Assembly: GCF_030644385.1 (NCBI RefSeq) | Contig: NZ_CP130060.1 | Coordinates: 1,426,001 to 1,490,000, forward strand | Length of the DNA: 64,000 nt | Source: Stomatobaculum sp. F0698 | Lineage (GTDB): Bacteria; Bacillota; Clostridia; Lachnospirales; Lachnospiraceae | Reading direction: 5' to 3' | Shown here: piece by piece, positions 1 to 8,892 of the stretch | Numbering within the stretch: the first letter of the stretch is position 1 | Layout: each line of letters begins with the position of its first letter | Notes under the pieces: model-generated | Told to the model about the DNA's origin: nothing | Database searches by the model: none | What the model saw: the letters and a program-made list of their open reading frames with translations, nothing else | Program-made: the position numbers and the translations under genes

Positions 1-111
1 TCGCTCCGGCATGAAGAGTCCCCCGTCTTTGGCAAGACCCTTGAGCACAGCCTCCGAAGCCGTGCAACCGGTCTCGCCGCCCCGCGTGCTACTGTAAAGC
101 AATTCACCCAT
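1..111 (-). CDS. thrC: Threonine synthase, N-terminal fragment
   Basis: Only the first 37 codons lie in the window; the gene runs off the left edge. The reading frame begins MGELLYSSTRGGE and continues with an ASEAVLKGLAKDGGLF stretch, the typical start of PLP-dependent threonine synthase, which converts O-phosphohomoserine to threonine in the cytoplasm. The ATG (109-111) is preceded by GGAG eight bases upstream. It lies 41 bases downstream of the TPM-domain gene on the same strand, so it may be read through from that operon. The call rests on the N-terminal motif only; the PLP lysine is outside the window. Confidence 0.8.
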   Translation of the reverse strand, partial: MGELLYSSTRGGETGCTASEAVLKGLAKDGGLFMPER

Positions 112-152
112 TCTTCTGTCTCCTTACTTTCCAAAGATAAGCGTATGTCTCA

Positions 153-1028
153 TTAAAAACTTCTGCCGCCGCCGCCGTGCGATCTGCCGCTCGAGCTCGT
201 ATGGGTCGAGCTGCTGCCGTGGGGGCCGCTGCTGCGCCCGCCGCCGGAACCGCCGCTGCTCCGCGGTATGCGGCGCCGCACACTGTTTCGGTCAAGCAGT
301 CGGTCCGTTATGTTGCGGAAGCCGAAGACCGCCCCGCTCGCGGAAACAATGCCTGCAACCGTGGAAGCGCGCTTTGCCGCGCCGTCCTGCATTTTGTAAT
401 TACGCTTGACGCCCGTCACCGCACCGAGCGCCGTGAGCAGGGATGCCGCCAAAGATCCGAGCGCCGCCAGAGGCGAGACGTGTTTCTTTTTGGTCCAGAC
501 GCCGCTCTCCGCATTATAGCTCCAGCCCTTCTGCTTGGCTCTGTCATACGAATCCTGAATCCCCGCAAGCACCTTCTCCGCGCTCGCCGCATAATGTCCC
601 TCGGTGACCTCGCTGTAGCCGAGGTTCAAAAGCGTTTCGATTTCGCTGTTCGAGAGCAACTGAATCGCACCGCCCGCCGTGCTGATATGAATGCGGCGGT
701 TATCCATGTCGATGAGATAGAGGGCACCGGAGAGCTTGCTGCCGTAGCCGTAGTTTCCCGCATCGTAAAAATCGTCCGCGTAAGCCTCGGAACTCTTGCC
801 CTCGGCACTGCCTGTCGTCACCACGACGAGATCCAGCTTGGTCTTTGCGCTGACCCGGGCCACCGTGCGCTCAATCTCCGCTTTCTCGCTCTCGGAGAAG
901 AGATTCGCGTTGTCAAAGACCCGCGTTCCCTCCGCCCGGGCGGAGAAAGCGCCCGGGATGCAGAAACCGAACAGGAGCAGGAACAAAAGCACAAAGCCCG
1001 AAAATTGTCTCTTGAATTTTTCTCTCAT
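153..1028 (-). CDS. TPM-domain (DUF477) membrane protein, YdjH-like
   Basis: This 291-residue protein has a signal peptide (about 1-32), a TPM domain (about 36-165, starting at RVFDNANLFS), a hydrophobic segment near 185-206 and a Gly/Ser/His-rich tail from about 258 ending HGGGGRSF. TPM-domain proteins sit at the membrane with the domain outside; the low-complexity tail is usual for the family. The ATG follows GAGGAGGCGGC. It is the last gene of an SPFH, zinc-ribbon, TPM set with gaps of 9-16 bases, the same trio as Bacillus subtilis ydjGHI, whose products form a membrane complex connected to envelope stress. The biochemical role is not known. Confidence 0.85.
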   Translation of the reverse strand: MREKFKRQFSGFVLLFLLLFGFCIPGAFSARAEGTRVFDNANLFSESEKAEIERTVARVSAKTKLDLVVVTTGSAEGKSSEAYADDFYDAGNYGYGSKLSGALYLIDMDNRRIHISTAGGAIQLLSNSEIETLLNLGYSEVTEGHYAASAEKVLAGIQDSYDRAKQKGWSYNAESGVWTKKKHVSPLAALGSLAASLLTALGAVTGVKRNYKMQDGAAKRASTVAGIVSASGAVFGFRNITDRLLDRNSVRRRIPRSSGGSGGGRSSGPHGSSSTHTSSSGRSHGGGGRSF

Positions 1029-1037
1029 GCCGCCTCC

Positions 1038-2108
1038 TCACGAAATAAAGTACATCAGCGCAAGCAGCGCGATAAACAGCGGTATGAAAATCGAAAGGAA
1101 ATAGCGGAACAGTTTCCCGTTGTCCACCGGCAGCTCGCCGACCACCTTGCCGCTCTGTCCGTTCAGAGAGAAATAATAGAGTTTGGAGGAGCCGGGCTCA
1201 CGATAGGTCATGGTCCAGACAGGCATGAGCGCATACTCGAGTTTTTCGTCGCTGAGCCAGATATTGTCCGGGGTGACCGAGATTCCGTCATACTCCGAAA
1301 CCGAATTCCGGAGAGCCGCAAGCGCATAGCGCGCCACTTCCTGTCGGGTCTCGGACTGCACGTCTTCGCTCGCCACATCCTTTCGTTCCGCGACAAAACC
1401 GGAGAGATAGCTCGGCGCAAACGGCTTTAAGCTGTTCACGTCAAAGGGCTGTACACTTTCCGCAAGCACACGGTTCGCCTTTTTCAAAGCGTTCCGGGCA
1501 ACCATATCCACCGGGAGCTCACCGTTTCGTTCCACCTGAAACTTGCTGGTGATAATCTCTTCCGTGTCGCCGTGGCGACGCCGCTCCACACTCGTACCGA
1601 CGCCGGAAAGTTCCGAATGCGCCTTACAACTGTAAATCAGATAGGGGAAATAGACGCCCGTAAACTTTTCGATCTGCTTTTCGTCATAAAAGGCGCGCGG
1701 AACAAACTTTTTCTTTCTGATCCAGTCACCGAATATGCCGAGTGCCTTTTTTCGATCTATGCTGAAGGGCAGCACATAACGCGGCCCCTCCTCGCCGGAC
1801 AGACGCCCGACCAAGACCACGGGGTTATGGCAATAATAGCAGAAGGTCGCCGCCGTACTCTCCTCGGTCACGATCTCCGCACCGCAGTTCGGACAATTGT
1901 AGCGAAGCAGTTCCTCGCTTGCCGCCGCCTTTTGCTCCGCGGCCTGTCCTTTTACGCCCTCTGCCGCTTCCCGCTGCTCATAGAGCGCCTTAATCTTGTC
2001 TTCCGTGAAAGCCGAACCGCAAAAAGGGCAAGTGAATCCGCCGGTCTCGGGGGAGAACAAAAGCTCTCCCCCGCAGTTCGGGCACTTATACGATATACTT
2101 CCAGCCAT
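1038..2108 (-). CDS. Zinc-ribbon protein with C-terminal membrane helix, YdjG-like
   Basis: This 356-residue protein opens with two zinc ribbons: CPNCG and CPFCG in the first 35 residues, then CPNCG and CYYC near residues 70-95. A long soluble domain follows, and one C-terminal transmembrane helix (about 334-354, rich in F, I and L). Such proteins are often mis-annotated as PriA helicase because of the ribbons; no helicase motif is present. The start follows GAGGA. It lies between the SPFH and TPM genes and probably forms one membrane complex with them, with the ribbons on the cytoplasmic side. The function beyond that is inferred from the neighbours. Confidence 0.8.
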   Translation of the reverse strand: MAGSISYKCPNCGGELLFSPETGGFTCPFCGSAFTEDKIKALYEQREAAEGVKGQAAEQKAAASEELLRYNCPNCGAEIVTEESTAATFCYYCHNPVVLVGRLSGEEGPRYVLPFSIDRKKALGIFGDWIRKKKFVPRAFYDEKQIEKFTGVYFPYLIYSCKAHSELSGVGTSVERRRHGDTEEIITSKFQVERNGELPVDMVARNALKKANRVLAESVQPFDVNSLKPFAPSYLSGFVAERKDVASEDVQSETRQEVARYALAALRNSVSEYDGISVTPDNIWLSDEKLEYALMPVWTMTYREPGSSKLYYFSLNGQSGKVVGELPVDNGKLFRYFLSIFIPLFIALLALMYFIS

Positions 2109-2124
2109 TAGACGTCCTCAATTG

Positions 2125-3366
2125 TTAAGGGCGCGGATTTCCACACTCCGTGCAGAACTTTCCGCTGTTCTCCGAGCCACAGTTCGGGCACTGCCACCCG
2201 CTTGTCTCCGGGCGCTTCGCGCCGCACTCGGTACAGAACTTTCCGCTGTTCTCGGCACCGCAAGTCGGACAAGCCCACTGTCCTGCCGCCACCTGCGAAG
2301 CAGCCTGCATCTGCTGCGCCTGTGCGGCAGCCTGTGCCTGTGCCTGCGCCTGCTGCTGTGCCTGCTGTTGCATCTGCATCTGCTGGTAATTGGTATTGCT
2401 CGCCTGTCCCATAAAGCCCATGCCGGCGTTCATGCCCATGCCGACACCCATCATGCCGACCGCGCCGCCGTTCGGGTTCTCGCCCGCGGAGCGAATGCCC
2501 TGCGCGATCTGACCCTGCACAAAGCCCTCGCGAATCGTCGCGTCGGAGAGCATGGCACCCTGGTTCCGCATGTTGATGAGCTCCTGCGACTGGTCGTCAT
2601 AGGAGAGACCGTCGACACCGATCTCGACCAGCTCAAAACCGCGGGGACCCCATTTCTCATCGAGCTCGGCATCGACCTCCGCATTCAGTCTGTCCTTGAT
2701 TTTCGACTGAATGAAGGAGATGCGCTCGCCCTCCGCGGAGAGCTTGTTGACCGAAATCTGGAAGGCCTGCAGGAACTCCGCGAGATACTGCTCCGCAACC
2801 TCGGAGAACTGCAGGTGCGTCGCGTCGCGCGGAATGACCTCCGCATAGAACTGCAACGGATTCGTGATGCGAATCGAGTAGTGACCGTGTGCGCGGAGAA
2901 AGAGTTCCGCGTTGTAGAAGGTATCAAAGTAGTTCATCGGCGTCGGCGTGCCGAAGCGATTTCCCTTGATCTCCTGGAGATTGATGAAGAAAACCTGCTG
3001 CTTTCCGGACGGCACACCGCCGAACTTGATACGATTAAACGCATCGCCGAGCGACTCACCGAACTGTCCGTTGAAGAGCGAGGGCGCACTGGAATTGTTG
3101 ACCGTATAGTAGCCCTCTTCCGCCGTATAGTCGACAATCTTTCCGCCGTCTACCAGCATCATGAACTGATTCTTCTGGACGACAATGCGGCTTCCGTTGC
3201 TCACATAATCCGCACTGCCCTTCGTGTTGGAGCCTTTTCCCGGGCGAACCGCCTTTGCTCCGGTAAAAACAGTGCCTTCTCCCATCTCGTCCGCTTCGAG
3301 GAACTCAAGCCACTGATCCGCAAGACCGCTTCCGATTGCGGAGACCGCTGCTTTAATAAGACCCAT
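2125..3366 (-). CDS. SPFH/Band-7 protein with C-terminal double zinc ribbon, YdjI-like
   Basis: This 413-residue protein has an SPFH (stomatin/prohibitin/flotillin) core over roughly residues 30-240, a Gln/Ala/Met-rich linker (about 290-350) and two C-terminal zinc ribbons, CPTCG...FCTECG and CPNCG...FCTECG. This architecture is often called virion core protein in databases; B. subtilis YdjI is the studied relative and recruits the PspA stress protein. There is no membrane segment, so attachment is probably through its partners. The ATG follows GGAGGTGTGAT with ideal spacing. It is the first gene of the trio and has its own promoter candidate inside the end of the upstream permease gene. Confidence 0.85.
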   Translation of the reverse strand: MGLIKAAVSAIGSGLADQWLEFLEADEMGEGTVFTGAKAVRPGKGSNTKGSADYVSNGSRIVVQKNQFMMLVDGGKIVDYTAEEGYYTVNNSSAPSLFNGQFGESLGDAFNRIKFGGVPSGKQQVFFINLQEIKGNRFGTPTPMNYFDTFYNAELFLRAHGHYSIRITNPLQFYAEVIPRDATHLQFSEVAEQYLAEFLQAFQISVNKLSAEGERISFIQSKIKDRLNAEVDAELDEKWGPRGFELVEIGVDGLSYDDQSQELINMRNQGAMLSDATIREGFVQGQIAQGIRSAGENPNGGAVGMMGVGMGMNAGMGFMGQASNTNYQQMQMQQQAQQQAQAQAQAAAQAQQMQAASQVAAGQWACPTCGAENSGKFCTECGAKRPETSGWQCPNCGSENSGKFCTECGNPRP

Positions 3367-3415
3367 ATCACACCTCCTGTTGGTTATGCCTTAGCTTCCG
3401 GTTACAAATACCTTT

Positions 3416-4267
3416 TTATTTTATCAAATTCTGTTCTGTTGTAAACTTACGTTTTCTGCGGCGCGGCGAAATCACCTTGACCGCCAAAAAGAGCAGGATG
3501 CCCATGAGGCAGAGCTGCAGACAGACAGTCGGCACCAGGGCCGCCTCAAAGAGCCTGCCGTCTCCGAGTAAGGCGAAATCCGAGTGTCCGGTAGCGCGAA
3601 ACAGCAGCCCTTCCATCAGACTGAGCGGCGAGAGCCAAAGCAGTACTGCTGCGCCGTTCCCCGCGCCGCCGTAATTTCTGAGCAGTAAATAAAGCCCGTA
3701 AGGCCCGAAGAAGAGCAGGGCTTCGGCCGCAAAGGTCTCAACGATGGCAACCGCCGTCGTGCGATTCAGCGCCGAGAAAAAGAGCCCGAGACTGCCCGCA
3801 AGAGCTGCCGAAAGTAAGATTCCGCCAAACAGCAGGGCCAGATCCGTAAAACCCGCGCCGCCGAACAGCAGGGCGGTTAATAACACCGGCAGGCCGGAAA
3901 AAACAAAAATCGCAGCGGTGATCAAATTCTGCAAGAGATTTCCGAGAATGATGCTCGGCGGTGAGAGCGCTGTCCCGAGCAAAAGATCCAGGGTTTTTTG
4001 CTCCCGCTCGCCGCTTACGGCACTCGCCGCACTCGCCGGCACCAGGAGAGCCGCGAGTGCCAGTTCCGTCCAGATCAGCGCGTGAAAGACCCCGAGCACT
4101 TCCTCATAGCGAAGTTCTCCCGTATTTTCCGCGCGCTGAAACATGAGTCCCAACAGGAAGACCGCCATGGCCGAGAGCAGGGCATTGCCGCCGCAGAGCG
4201 AGGCACTGAAACGCGGCGTTCTGGCAGCCGCGCGGGAGGCTCGTTCACAAATCGGATTCATCTTCAT
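3416..4267 (-). CDS. ABC-2 type transporter permease
   Basis: This 283-residue protein has about six hydrophobic helices (roughly 26-48, 65-88, 110-135, 138-165, 170-195 and 245-270) and a positively charged C-terminus. Its second helix region, LVPASAASAVSGEREQKT, carries the SGERE pattern common in ABC-2 permeases. The ATG overlaps the ATPase gene by 23 bases, so the two are translationally coupled. It is the membrane part of an exporter whose substrate (drug, lipid or peptide) cannot be read from sequence. It is the last gene of the operon that contains two two-component systems. Confidence 0.85.
   Translation of the reverse strand: MKMNPICERASRAAARTPRFSASLCGGNALLSAMAVFLLGLMFQRAENTGELRYEEVLGVFHALIWTELALAALLVPASAASAVSGEREQKTLDLLLGTALSPPSIILGNLLQNLITAAIFVFSGLPVLLTALLFGGAGFTDLALLFGGILLSAALAGSLGLFFSALNRTTAVAIVETFAAEALLFFGPYGLYLLLRNYGGAGNGAAVLLWLSPLSLMEGLLFRATGHSDFALLGDGRLFEAALVPTVCLQLCLMGILLFLAVKVISPRRRKRKFTTEQNLIK
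3418..3445 (-). promoter_or_regulatory. Promoter candidate for the SPFH operon
   Basis: On the minus strand TTTACA (3440-3445) and TAAAAT (3418-3423) are 16 bases apart. They overlap the last codons of the ABC permease gene, 52 bases upstream of the SPFH start. This would let the envelope trio be transcribed apart from the long two-component/ABC operon. Confidence 0.5.
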
Positions 4268-5207
4268 CTTGTACGATTATCCTTTCCTCTCTGCCGACCG
4301 TCATGTTCAGGAAGAACGACTCCAAGGTTCCGGGTTCCCGAACAAAGCTCTTGACCGGCACCTCCGCATCGATGAGCTGCTGTAAGAGCGAGGCCTCATC
4401 CTCCGCGCTGCCGATGAACTCCAGTTGAAACTGTTTACCGTCCTGCATGACGGCCCGAATACAGGGGTTTCTCCGAAACATGCGAAGGGCCGTCTTCTCA
4501 CCGTTTAAAACCGTGACCCGAAGCGGGTTCGAGTTCGCAATCTGCCGCAGTATCTCCTGTACTTCGCCGGTGGCCCGAACCCTGCCCTTATCCAATACCG
4601 CAATGTCGGTGCAGATTTCCGAGAGTTCCGAGAGCACATGGGAGCTTAAAAGAATGGTCTTCCCGCTGTCCGAAAGTTCCCCGAGCAGTTCGCGCAGGGA
4701 AAAGCGACTCCCCGGATCCAGTCCGTTGGTCGGCTCATCGAGCACCAGTAGTTCGGGATCGTGAATCAGGGCGCGTGCCAGTGAAAGCCGCTGCTGCATG
4801 CCTTTCGAGAGTTCCGTGACCAAACTGTCACGCCGCTCAAAGAGGCCCACACGCCGCAGAAGTTCCTCGTTCCGAAGACGCGCGTTGCGACCTCCGAGCC
4901 CGAAGCAGCTCGCAAAAAAGCTCATGTATTCGAGTACGGACATATTGTCATAGGCCCCGAAGCCGTCCGGGACAAAGCCGATCAGGCGTTTTGCCGCCTC
5001 CGGGCGCTGCCGCACATCGATACCGCCCACCAAAAGTTCCCCCGAGTCCGGCGCAAGTAGGCCTGCTGCGATGCGTAATAGGGTCGTCTTTCCGGCGCCG
5101 TTTTGTCCCATGAGGCCGAAGAGCGAGCCGCGCGGCACCGAGAGTGTGAGCCCTTTCAGAACTTCCAGATTTCGATAGGCTTTTCGAACATCGGAAAATA
5201 CCAGCAT
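4245..5207 (-). CDS. ABC transporter ATP-binding protein
   Basis: This 320-residue ATPase has Walker A GQNGAGKTT, the signature LSKGMQQR, Walker B LLVLDEPTNGLDPG and the switch histidine in LLSSHVLSE. It resembles the CcmA/NatA class that pairs with ABC-2 permeases. The start is taken as the ATG at 5205-5207 (MLVFSDVRKAY), which overlaps the stop of the upstream gene as TGATG; a longer in-frame start 30 bases upstream has no family support. About 100 residues follow the ATPase core, as is usual in this class. It energises the permease encoded just downstream. Confidence 0.9.
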   Translation of the reverse strand: MLVFSDVRKAYRNLEVLKGLTLSVPRGSLFGLMGQNGAGKTTLLRIAAGLLAPDSGELLVGGIDVRQRPEAAKRLIGFVPDGFGAYDNMSVLEYMSFFASCFGLGGRNARLRNEELLRRVGLFERRDSLVTELSKGMQQRLSLARALIHDPELLVLDEPTNGLDPGSRFSLRELLGELSDSGKTILLSSHVLSELSEICTDIAVLDKGRVRATGEVQEILRQIANSNPLRVTVLNGEKTALRMFRRNPCIRAVMQDGKQFQLEFIGSAEDEASLLQQLIDAEVPVKSFVREPGTLESFFLNMTVGREERIIVQDEDESDL

Positions 5208-7555
5208 CAGCTCTCCTCCCCTATGACGGTAATCCACGGGAGCGCTACATCCAAGCGATTGGGACTTGTGCTCTTCTCCTCGGCATAGCGCACCGTGATG
5301 GTTTGATCCAGCGCAAAATAAGGCGCGAGTTCTTCCGCCGTAAAGCGCGTTTTCCCGGCCTCGATGTCATCAAAGTTGCCGCTGCGGTAGTTGTAAAACG
5401 AAATCACACCGCGGAATTCCGCTGCGTTCTCGCCCGCTTCGCCGCTCTCAAAGATGGCATCCGGCGCCTCTAAAAGCAGCGCCTCGGTGCGGAAGTTCTT
5501 CCCGAGCTTATAGCTCAGCACGACCGGGTCGCCGCGGTAAAAGGAATTTGTGGCGGCGATATAGTCGCCGCTCAGCACCTCCGGGACCCGCATCAGCGCC
5601 GAGCGGCTGATGCGCTCATCTTCCCGCGCGTCCACGGTGAGCACCGAAGTCAGAAGATTCATGCCGAAATGCCTGAGCCCTTCGGTCTCTACCGCCTTGC
5701 CCGCGGGCTCCTCCTCCGAAAACGCGACCACACGCGCATCCGGCGTATAATTTCCCGCCACCTGGGAGAGGTAAAAGCCGAGGAAGTCCGCTCGCTCGAG
5801 CGCGCGCAGGTGCTCTCGCTCGTTTTTTCCGCCGTCGTAGACACCGGTCAGAAAAGCGGCGACCATAGGCTTGTTGTTAAGCGGAATATTGTATACATTT
5901 CGTTCCGAGACATCCACGGTCTCGTTTGCCTCCATGCGTCCGAGTGCGACCACCTTTCCGTAAAACAACAGAAAGGCATTGTTCACGGCGTACGGATAGC
6001 GGTTGGTCACCGTTCCGCTCACCTTGTCGCCGAAGAGACTCAAATCGCCCGAAAAGCCGAGACTCTGCTCGTTTGCCGTGCTCTTCTCCATGCGAAGCAA
6101 CTTGGCACTGAAGGCCGCGGGATTTCTGACCGCAATCTCCCGTTCCTTTCCGCGTTCGGATACGGTGAGATCCGCCTCTTCTTCTCCGCTTATGCTACTG
6201 TTTGCCGCCGTCTGCTTCGCCGTGGCAAGGGGCACAATCTCACTCCCGGCTTCCAGCGCAAGCTGATAGCTTCTGTGCCGCGGATTTCTAAGATTGACAT
6301 AGACGGTTTCGGAGAGCACATCCTCTCCGGCCTCCTGTATGCTCGCATAACTGTAAAACGGGCTTCGAAATCTGCTGCCCGCGGAGAAAAGCCAGGTGAT
6401 ACCGGCAAAGAAAACCGTCACGGCAATTGCGGCGCGCCTATATATTTGCTCCGACCGAAAGTGCCGCAGTACGGCATAGAGCGCGGGGCCCACCAGGAGC
6501 AGATAGAAAAAGAGCAAAGCGCCGTAACCGAGCAGATTCGGCAAAAGGGTTGCGGCGCCGTTGTCCACCAAGGTCTCCGCGGACCACTCCTCACCGTAGC
6601 GAACGCTTTGTGCCTCGGAAGCGAGGCGCTCAAGCCGCGCGCTTCCGAGGAGACGCGTTAAGAGCTGGTCGGTGTACTGCGTGTGCGCCGAGGCGTAGTC
6701 ATGCAGGGCCGTGAGATCGATGGAAGAAACCGCAAGCACGCCGTTGCCCTTGTTGGCCGCCGTGATGAGGGGGCGCTCTCCCGCAGAGACCACCTCGCTG
6801 CCGCCGTGCAACGAAATATGAACATAGGGAAGCGCTACCGGCGCCTCGGCCTCATCCTCCGTTCCCGGGGTCTGTACGCTAAGACCGTCGGTCGCCGCGA
6901 GCGAAAGCTCCTGTGCGGTCGGCTGCTCGTACATATCGTCCAGAAACTCCGGCGCAAACATGCCGAGGGTATCGTTCACGCGTTCGCCGGTTCCGAAGAG
7001 CAGCACGCCGCCGTTTCGCATCCACTGCATGAGCGCGCGCACCTGCCGCACGCTGAGCTTCGAGACCTGATAGTTGCTGATGACCACAACATCAAAGGCA
7101 TCCAGCTGCCGTCTGTCCTCCGGAAAATCGTTCTCGGAGAGCGCAAAGGTTCTGGTCTTCATCTGACCGTAGTTCACCGAGACGCCGTTTAAATAGGCAA
7201 GCGCCTCCGGCGAATCCGAGAGTAAACCGATGAAGAGCTCCGGCTCTCCGCCGCTCTTAGTGAGTTCCACCCGCTTTGTCTCCGCGAGTTTTCCCGCACT
7301 GTCCCGAAGCCGCACCCAAAAAGCATCCGCGCCCACACTGAGCGGCACCACATAAGAGGCAGTGTAGGTTTCCCCCGCTGTCAGACGAAGCGGATAGGCA
7401 TAGGCGTAGAGCTCTCCGTCCGGCTGCCGGAACAAAAACTCGACACTTCCCTCCATGTCGGCATACGCACGGTTGTCTATGCTGAGACGAACCGGCATGT
7501 TGCGGCCGCCTTTCGCGCGATTTTCATAGCCGTATTGCACTTCAATGGTACGCAT
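5207..7555 (-). CDS. Large two-helix membrane protein with GATase1-like domain, ABC-associated
   Basis: This 782-residue protein starts at MRTIEVQYGYEN; that ATG overlaps the upstream kinase gene by 14 bases. Residues about 1-110 look like a beta-sandwich. Residues about 115-330 resemble a Rossmann-type glutamine-amidotransferase-like fold (DVVVISNYQ, GGVLLFGTGE). Two transmembrane helices lie near 365-390 and 400-420, followed by a roughly 350-residue extracytoplasmic part. Together with the next two genes it recalls exporter systems in which a GldG-like or other large membrane protein accompanies an ABC-2 pair. I cannot name a family with confidence. It may bind or sense the exported substrate. 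Confidence 0.65.
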   Translation of the reverse strand: MRTIEVQYGYENRAKGGRNMPVRLSIDNRAYADMEGSVEFLFRQPDGELYAYAYPLRLTAGETYTASYVVPLSVGADAFWVRLRDSAGKLAETKRVELTKSGGEPELFIGLLSDSPEALAYLNGVSVNYGQMKTRTFALSENDFPEDRRQLDAFDVVVISNYQVSKLSVRQVRALMQWMRNGGVLLFGTGERVNDTLGMFAPEFLDDMYEQPTAQELSLAATDGLSVQTPGTEDEAEAPVALPYVHISLHGGSEVVSAGERPLITAANKGNGVLAVSSIDLTALHDYASAHTQYTDQLLTRLLGSARLERLASEAQSVRYGEEWSAETLVDNGAATLLPNLLGYGALLFFYLLLVGPALYAVLRHFRSEQIYRRAAIAVTVFFAGITWLFSAGSRFRSPFYSYASIQEAGEDVLSETVYVNLRNPRHRSYQLALEAGSEIVPLATAKQTAANSSISGEEEADLTVSERGKEREIAVRNPAAFSAKLLRMEKSTANEQSLGFSGDLSLFGDKVSGTVTNRYPYAVNNAFLLFYGKVVALGRMEANETVDVSERNVYNIPLNNKPMVAAFLTGVYDGGKNEREHLRALERADFLGFYLSQVAGNYTPDARVVAFSEEEPAGKAVETEGLRHFGMNLLTSVLTVDAREDERISRSALMRVPEVLSGDYIAATNSFYRGDPVVLSYKLGKNFRTEALLLEAPDAIFESGEAGENAAEFRGVISFYNYRSGNFDDIEAGKTRFTAEELAPYFALDQTITVRYAEEKSTSPNRLDVALPWITVIGEES

Positions 7556-8693
7556 TGGCAAAATTTTCCTTTGTGAAATCCAGATTTCGCGGGAGTCGCA
7601 CCACAAAAGCCGTGCCGCTCCAGTCGCTTGTCACCGTAATTTCTCCCCGGTGCATCTCGACAATGTTCTTAGCGATTGTGAGGCCCAGGCCCGTGCCGCC
7701 CGTCTTTGCGTTTCTGGACTGTTCGACGCGGTAAAAGCGGTCAAAGACATGGGGCAGTTCCTCGGCCGGAATCAGCTTGCCGTAGTTTACGACGCGGACG
7801 GTGACAAAATTCTCTTCCGTCACCAGATACACACGAAGCTGCTTGCCCTCCGCCCCGTACTTAATTGCGTTGCCGATCAAGTTTTCAAAGACGCGTGCCA
7901 ACAATTCGGGGTCTCCCTCGATGCCGAGAGACTCCCGGTCGGCAATCAGCTCATAGTGTAGGCCCGCATTGACAAAGCTCGGGTAGAATTCTTCCAAAAG
8001 CTGGGCCAACAGCTGTACCAAATCCAAGCTGCTCACATGCATAACGAGTTCCCCGCCCGAAAGCTTTGTAAAACCGAAGAGCTCGTTGATCAACTTTTCG
8101 AGTTTCTTGGACTTTTCATAGGCAATGTCCGTGTAATGCGCGGTCGTCTCCGCATCCAGGCTGTCTCGCTTGGCTCTCAGGATATCCAGATAACCCACAA
8201 TCGAAGTGAGCGGCGTGCGCAGGTCGTGTGCAATGTTCGTGACCAGCTCGGACTTACTCTTCTCCGCCTCGCGCTCCCGCTCCATGAGGGAGCGGAGCTC
8301 TTCTCCCAATCGATTCAGATTTTCTCCCATCTCCGAGAACTCATCGTCCCCTTCGATGTGCACCGTCGCTCGGAGATCTCCTCCCGCCATGTCTCGCATG
8401 GCCTCCGAGAGCGCGGCGATGTAAGAAAAAGACTTTCTCTGCAAAAACCAGAACACGAGACAGAAAAACAGAATGCCGCCGCCGAGTAACGCAAGCAAGG
8501 TCAAAAGGCGAAAATCCGCAATCGGTTGAAAGAGCGCCGCATGGGAACCACTCTGCACCTCGTAGTCGGCAACGGCGAGCAGATTTTTCGCCACAAAAAA
8601 CTCAGCCGTCAGGGTGAGTAAGAGGCTATAAAGCAGAGAGGAGAAAACCTTCCGCTGAAAGCTCTCCCCTGCATTTGTCTTCTTATGTTTCAC
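7542..8693 (-). CDS. Sensor histidine kinase, VanS-like
   Basis: This 383-residue kinase has two transmembrane helices (about 18-40 and 62-86) with only about 20 residues between them, then a HAMP region (about 88-140), a HisKA domain with NIAHDLRTPL (H156 as phospho-acceptor) and an HATPase domain with NLIGNAIKYG and GGTGLGLTIAKN. The GTG start overlaps the small upstream protein gene by 11 bases. The very short extracytoplasmic loop suggests that it senses the membrane or a partner, as in intramembrane-sensing kinases next to ABC exporters. Its partner is presumably the response regulator at 8893-9609. Confidence 0.9.
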   Translation of the reverse strand: MKHKKTNAGESFQRKVFSSLLYSLLLTLTAEFFVAKNLLAVADYEVQSGSHAALFQPIADFRLLTLLALLGGGILFFCLVFWFLQRKSFSYIAALSEAMRDMAGGDLRATVHIEGDDEFSEMGENLNRLGEELRSLMEREREAEKSKSELVTNIAHDLRTPLTSIVGYLDILRAKRDSLDAETTAHYTDIAYEKSKKLEKLINELFGFTKLSGGELVMHVSSLDLVQLLAQLLEEFYPSFVNAGLHYELIADRESLGIEGDPELLARVFENLIGNAIKYGAEGKQLRVYLVTEENFVTVRVVNYGKLIPAEELPHVFDRFYRVEQSRNAKTGGTGLGLTIAKNIVEMHRGEITVTSDWSGTAFVVRLPRNLDFTKENFANAYH

Positions 8694-8829
8694 GCTGCGC
8701 CGCGCCTCCTCTTTGCCGTCTCAACCACAGTGTCGCCGCGGTCGCCAATAGGCTTAAGGACAGCGAAACGAAAAAGCGTTTCCAAAAGCCTTTTTCCGCC
8801 GCCGTCTTTGAACGTCTGCTGTTCTTCAT
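8683..8829 (-). CDS. Small basic single-helix membrane protein
   Basis: This 48-residue protein starts at an ATG (8827-8829) preceded by GAGAGGATAGGAGC. It has a Lys/Arg-rich N-terminus, one hydrophobic helix (about residues 19-36) and a basic tail. It lies between a response regulator and its kinase and overlaps the kinase by 11 bases, which argues that it is translated. No family is recognised. It could be an accessory subunit of the short-loop kinase. A frameshifted extra N-terminus of the kinase is the alternative, but the kinase already has its own first helix. Confidence 0.5.
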   Translation of the reverse strand: MKNSRRSKTAAEKGFWKRFFVSLSLSLLATAATLWLRRQRGGAAQRET

Positions 8830-8892
8830 GCTCCTATCCTCTCCTTGTCTCTTCGAGAAAACCGATTTCACATCCTTCACAGTACAGACCGC

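Noticed and set aside
177..1430. Open frame antisense to the TPM and zinc-ribbon genes
   Set aside because: It spans two real genes and their gap and encodes an Arg-rich composition without a ribosome binding site.
1996..3444. 482-residue antisense frame over the SPFH gene
   Set aside because: It is the mirror of a recognised SPFH gene, with no motif and Leu/Arg/His bias.
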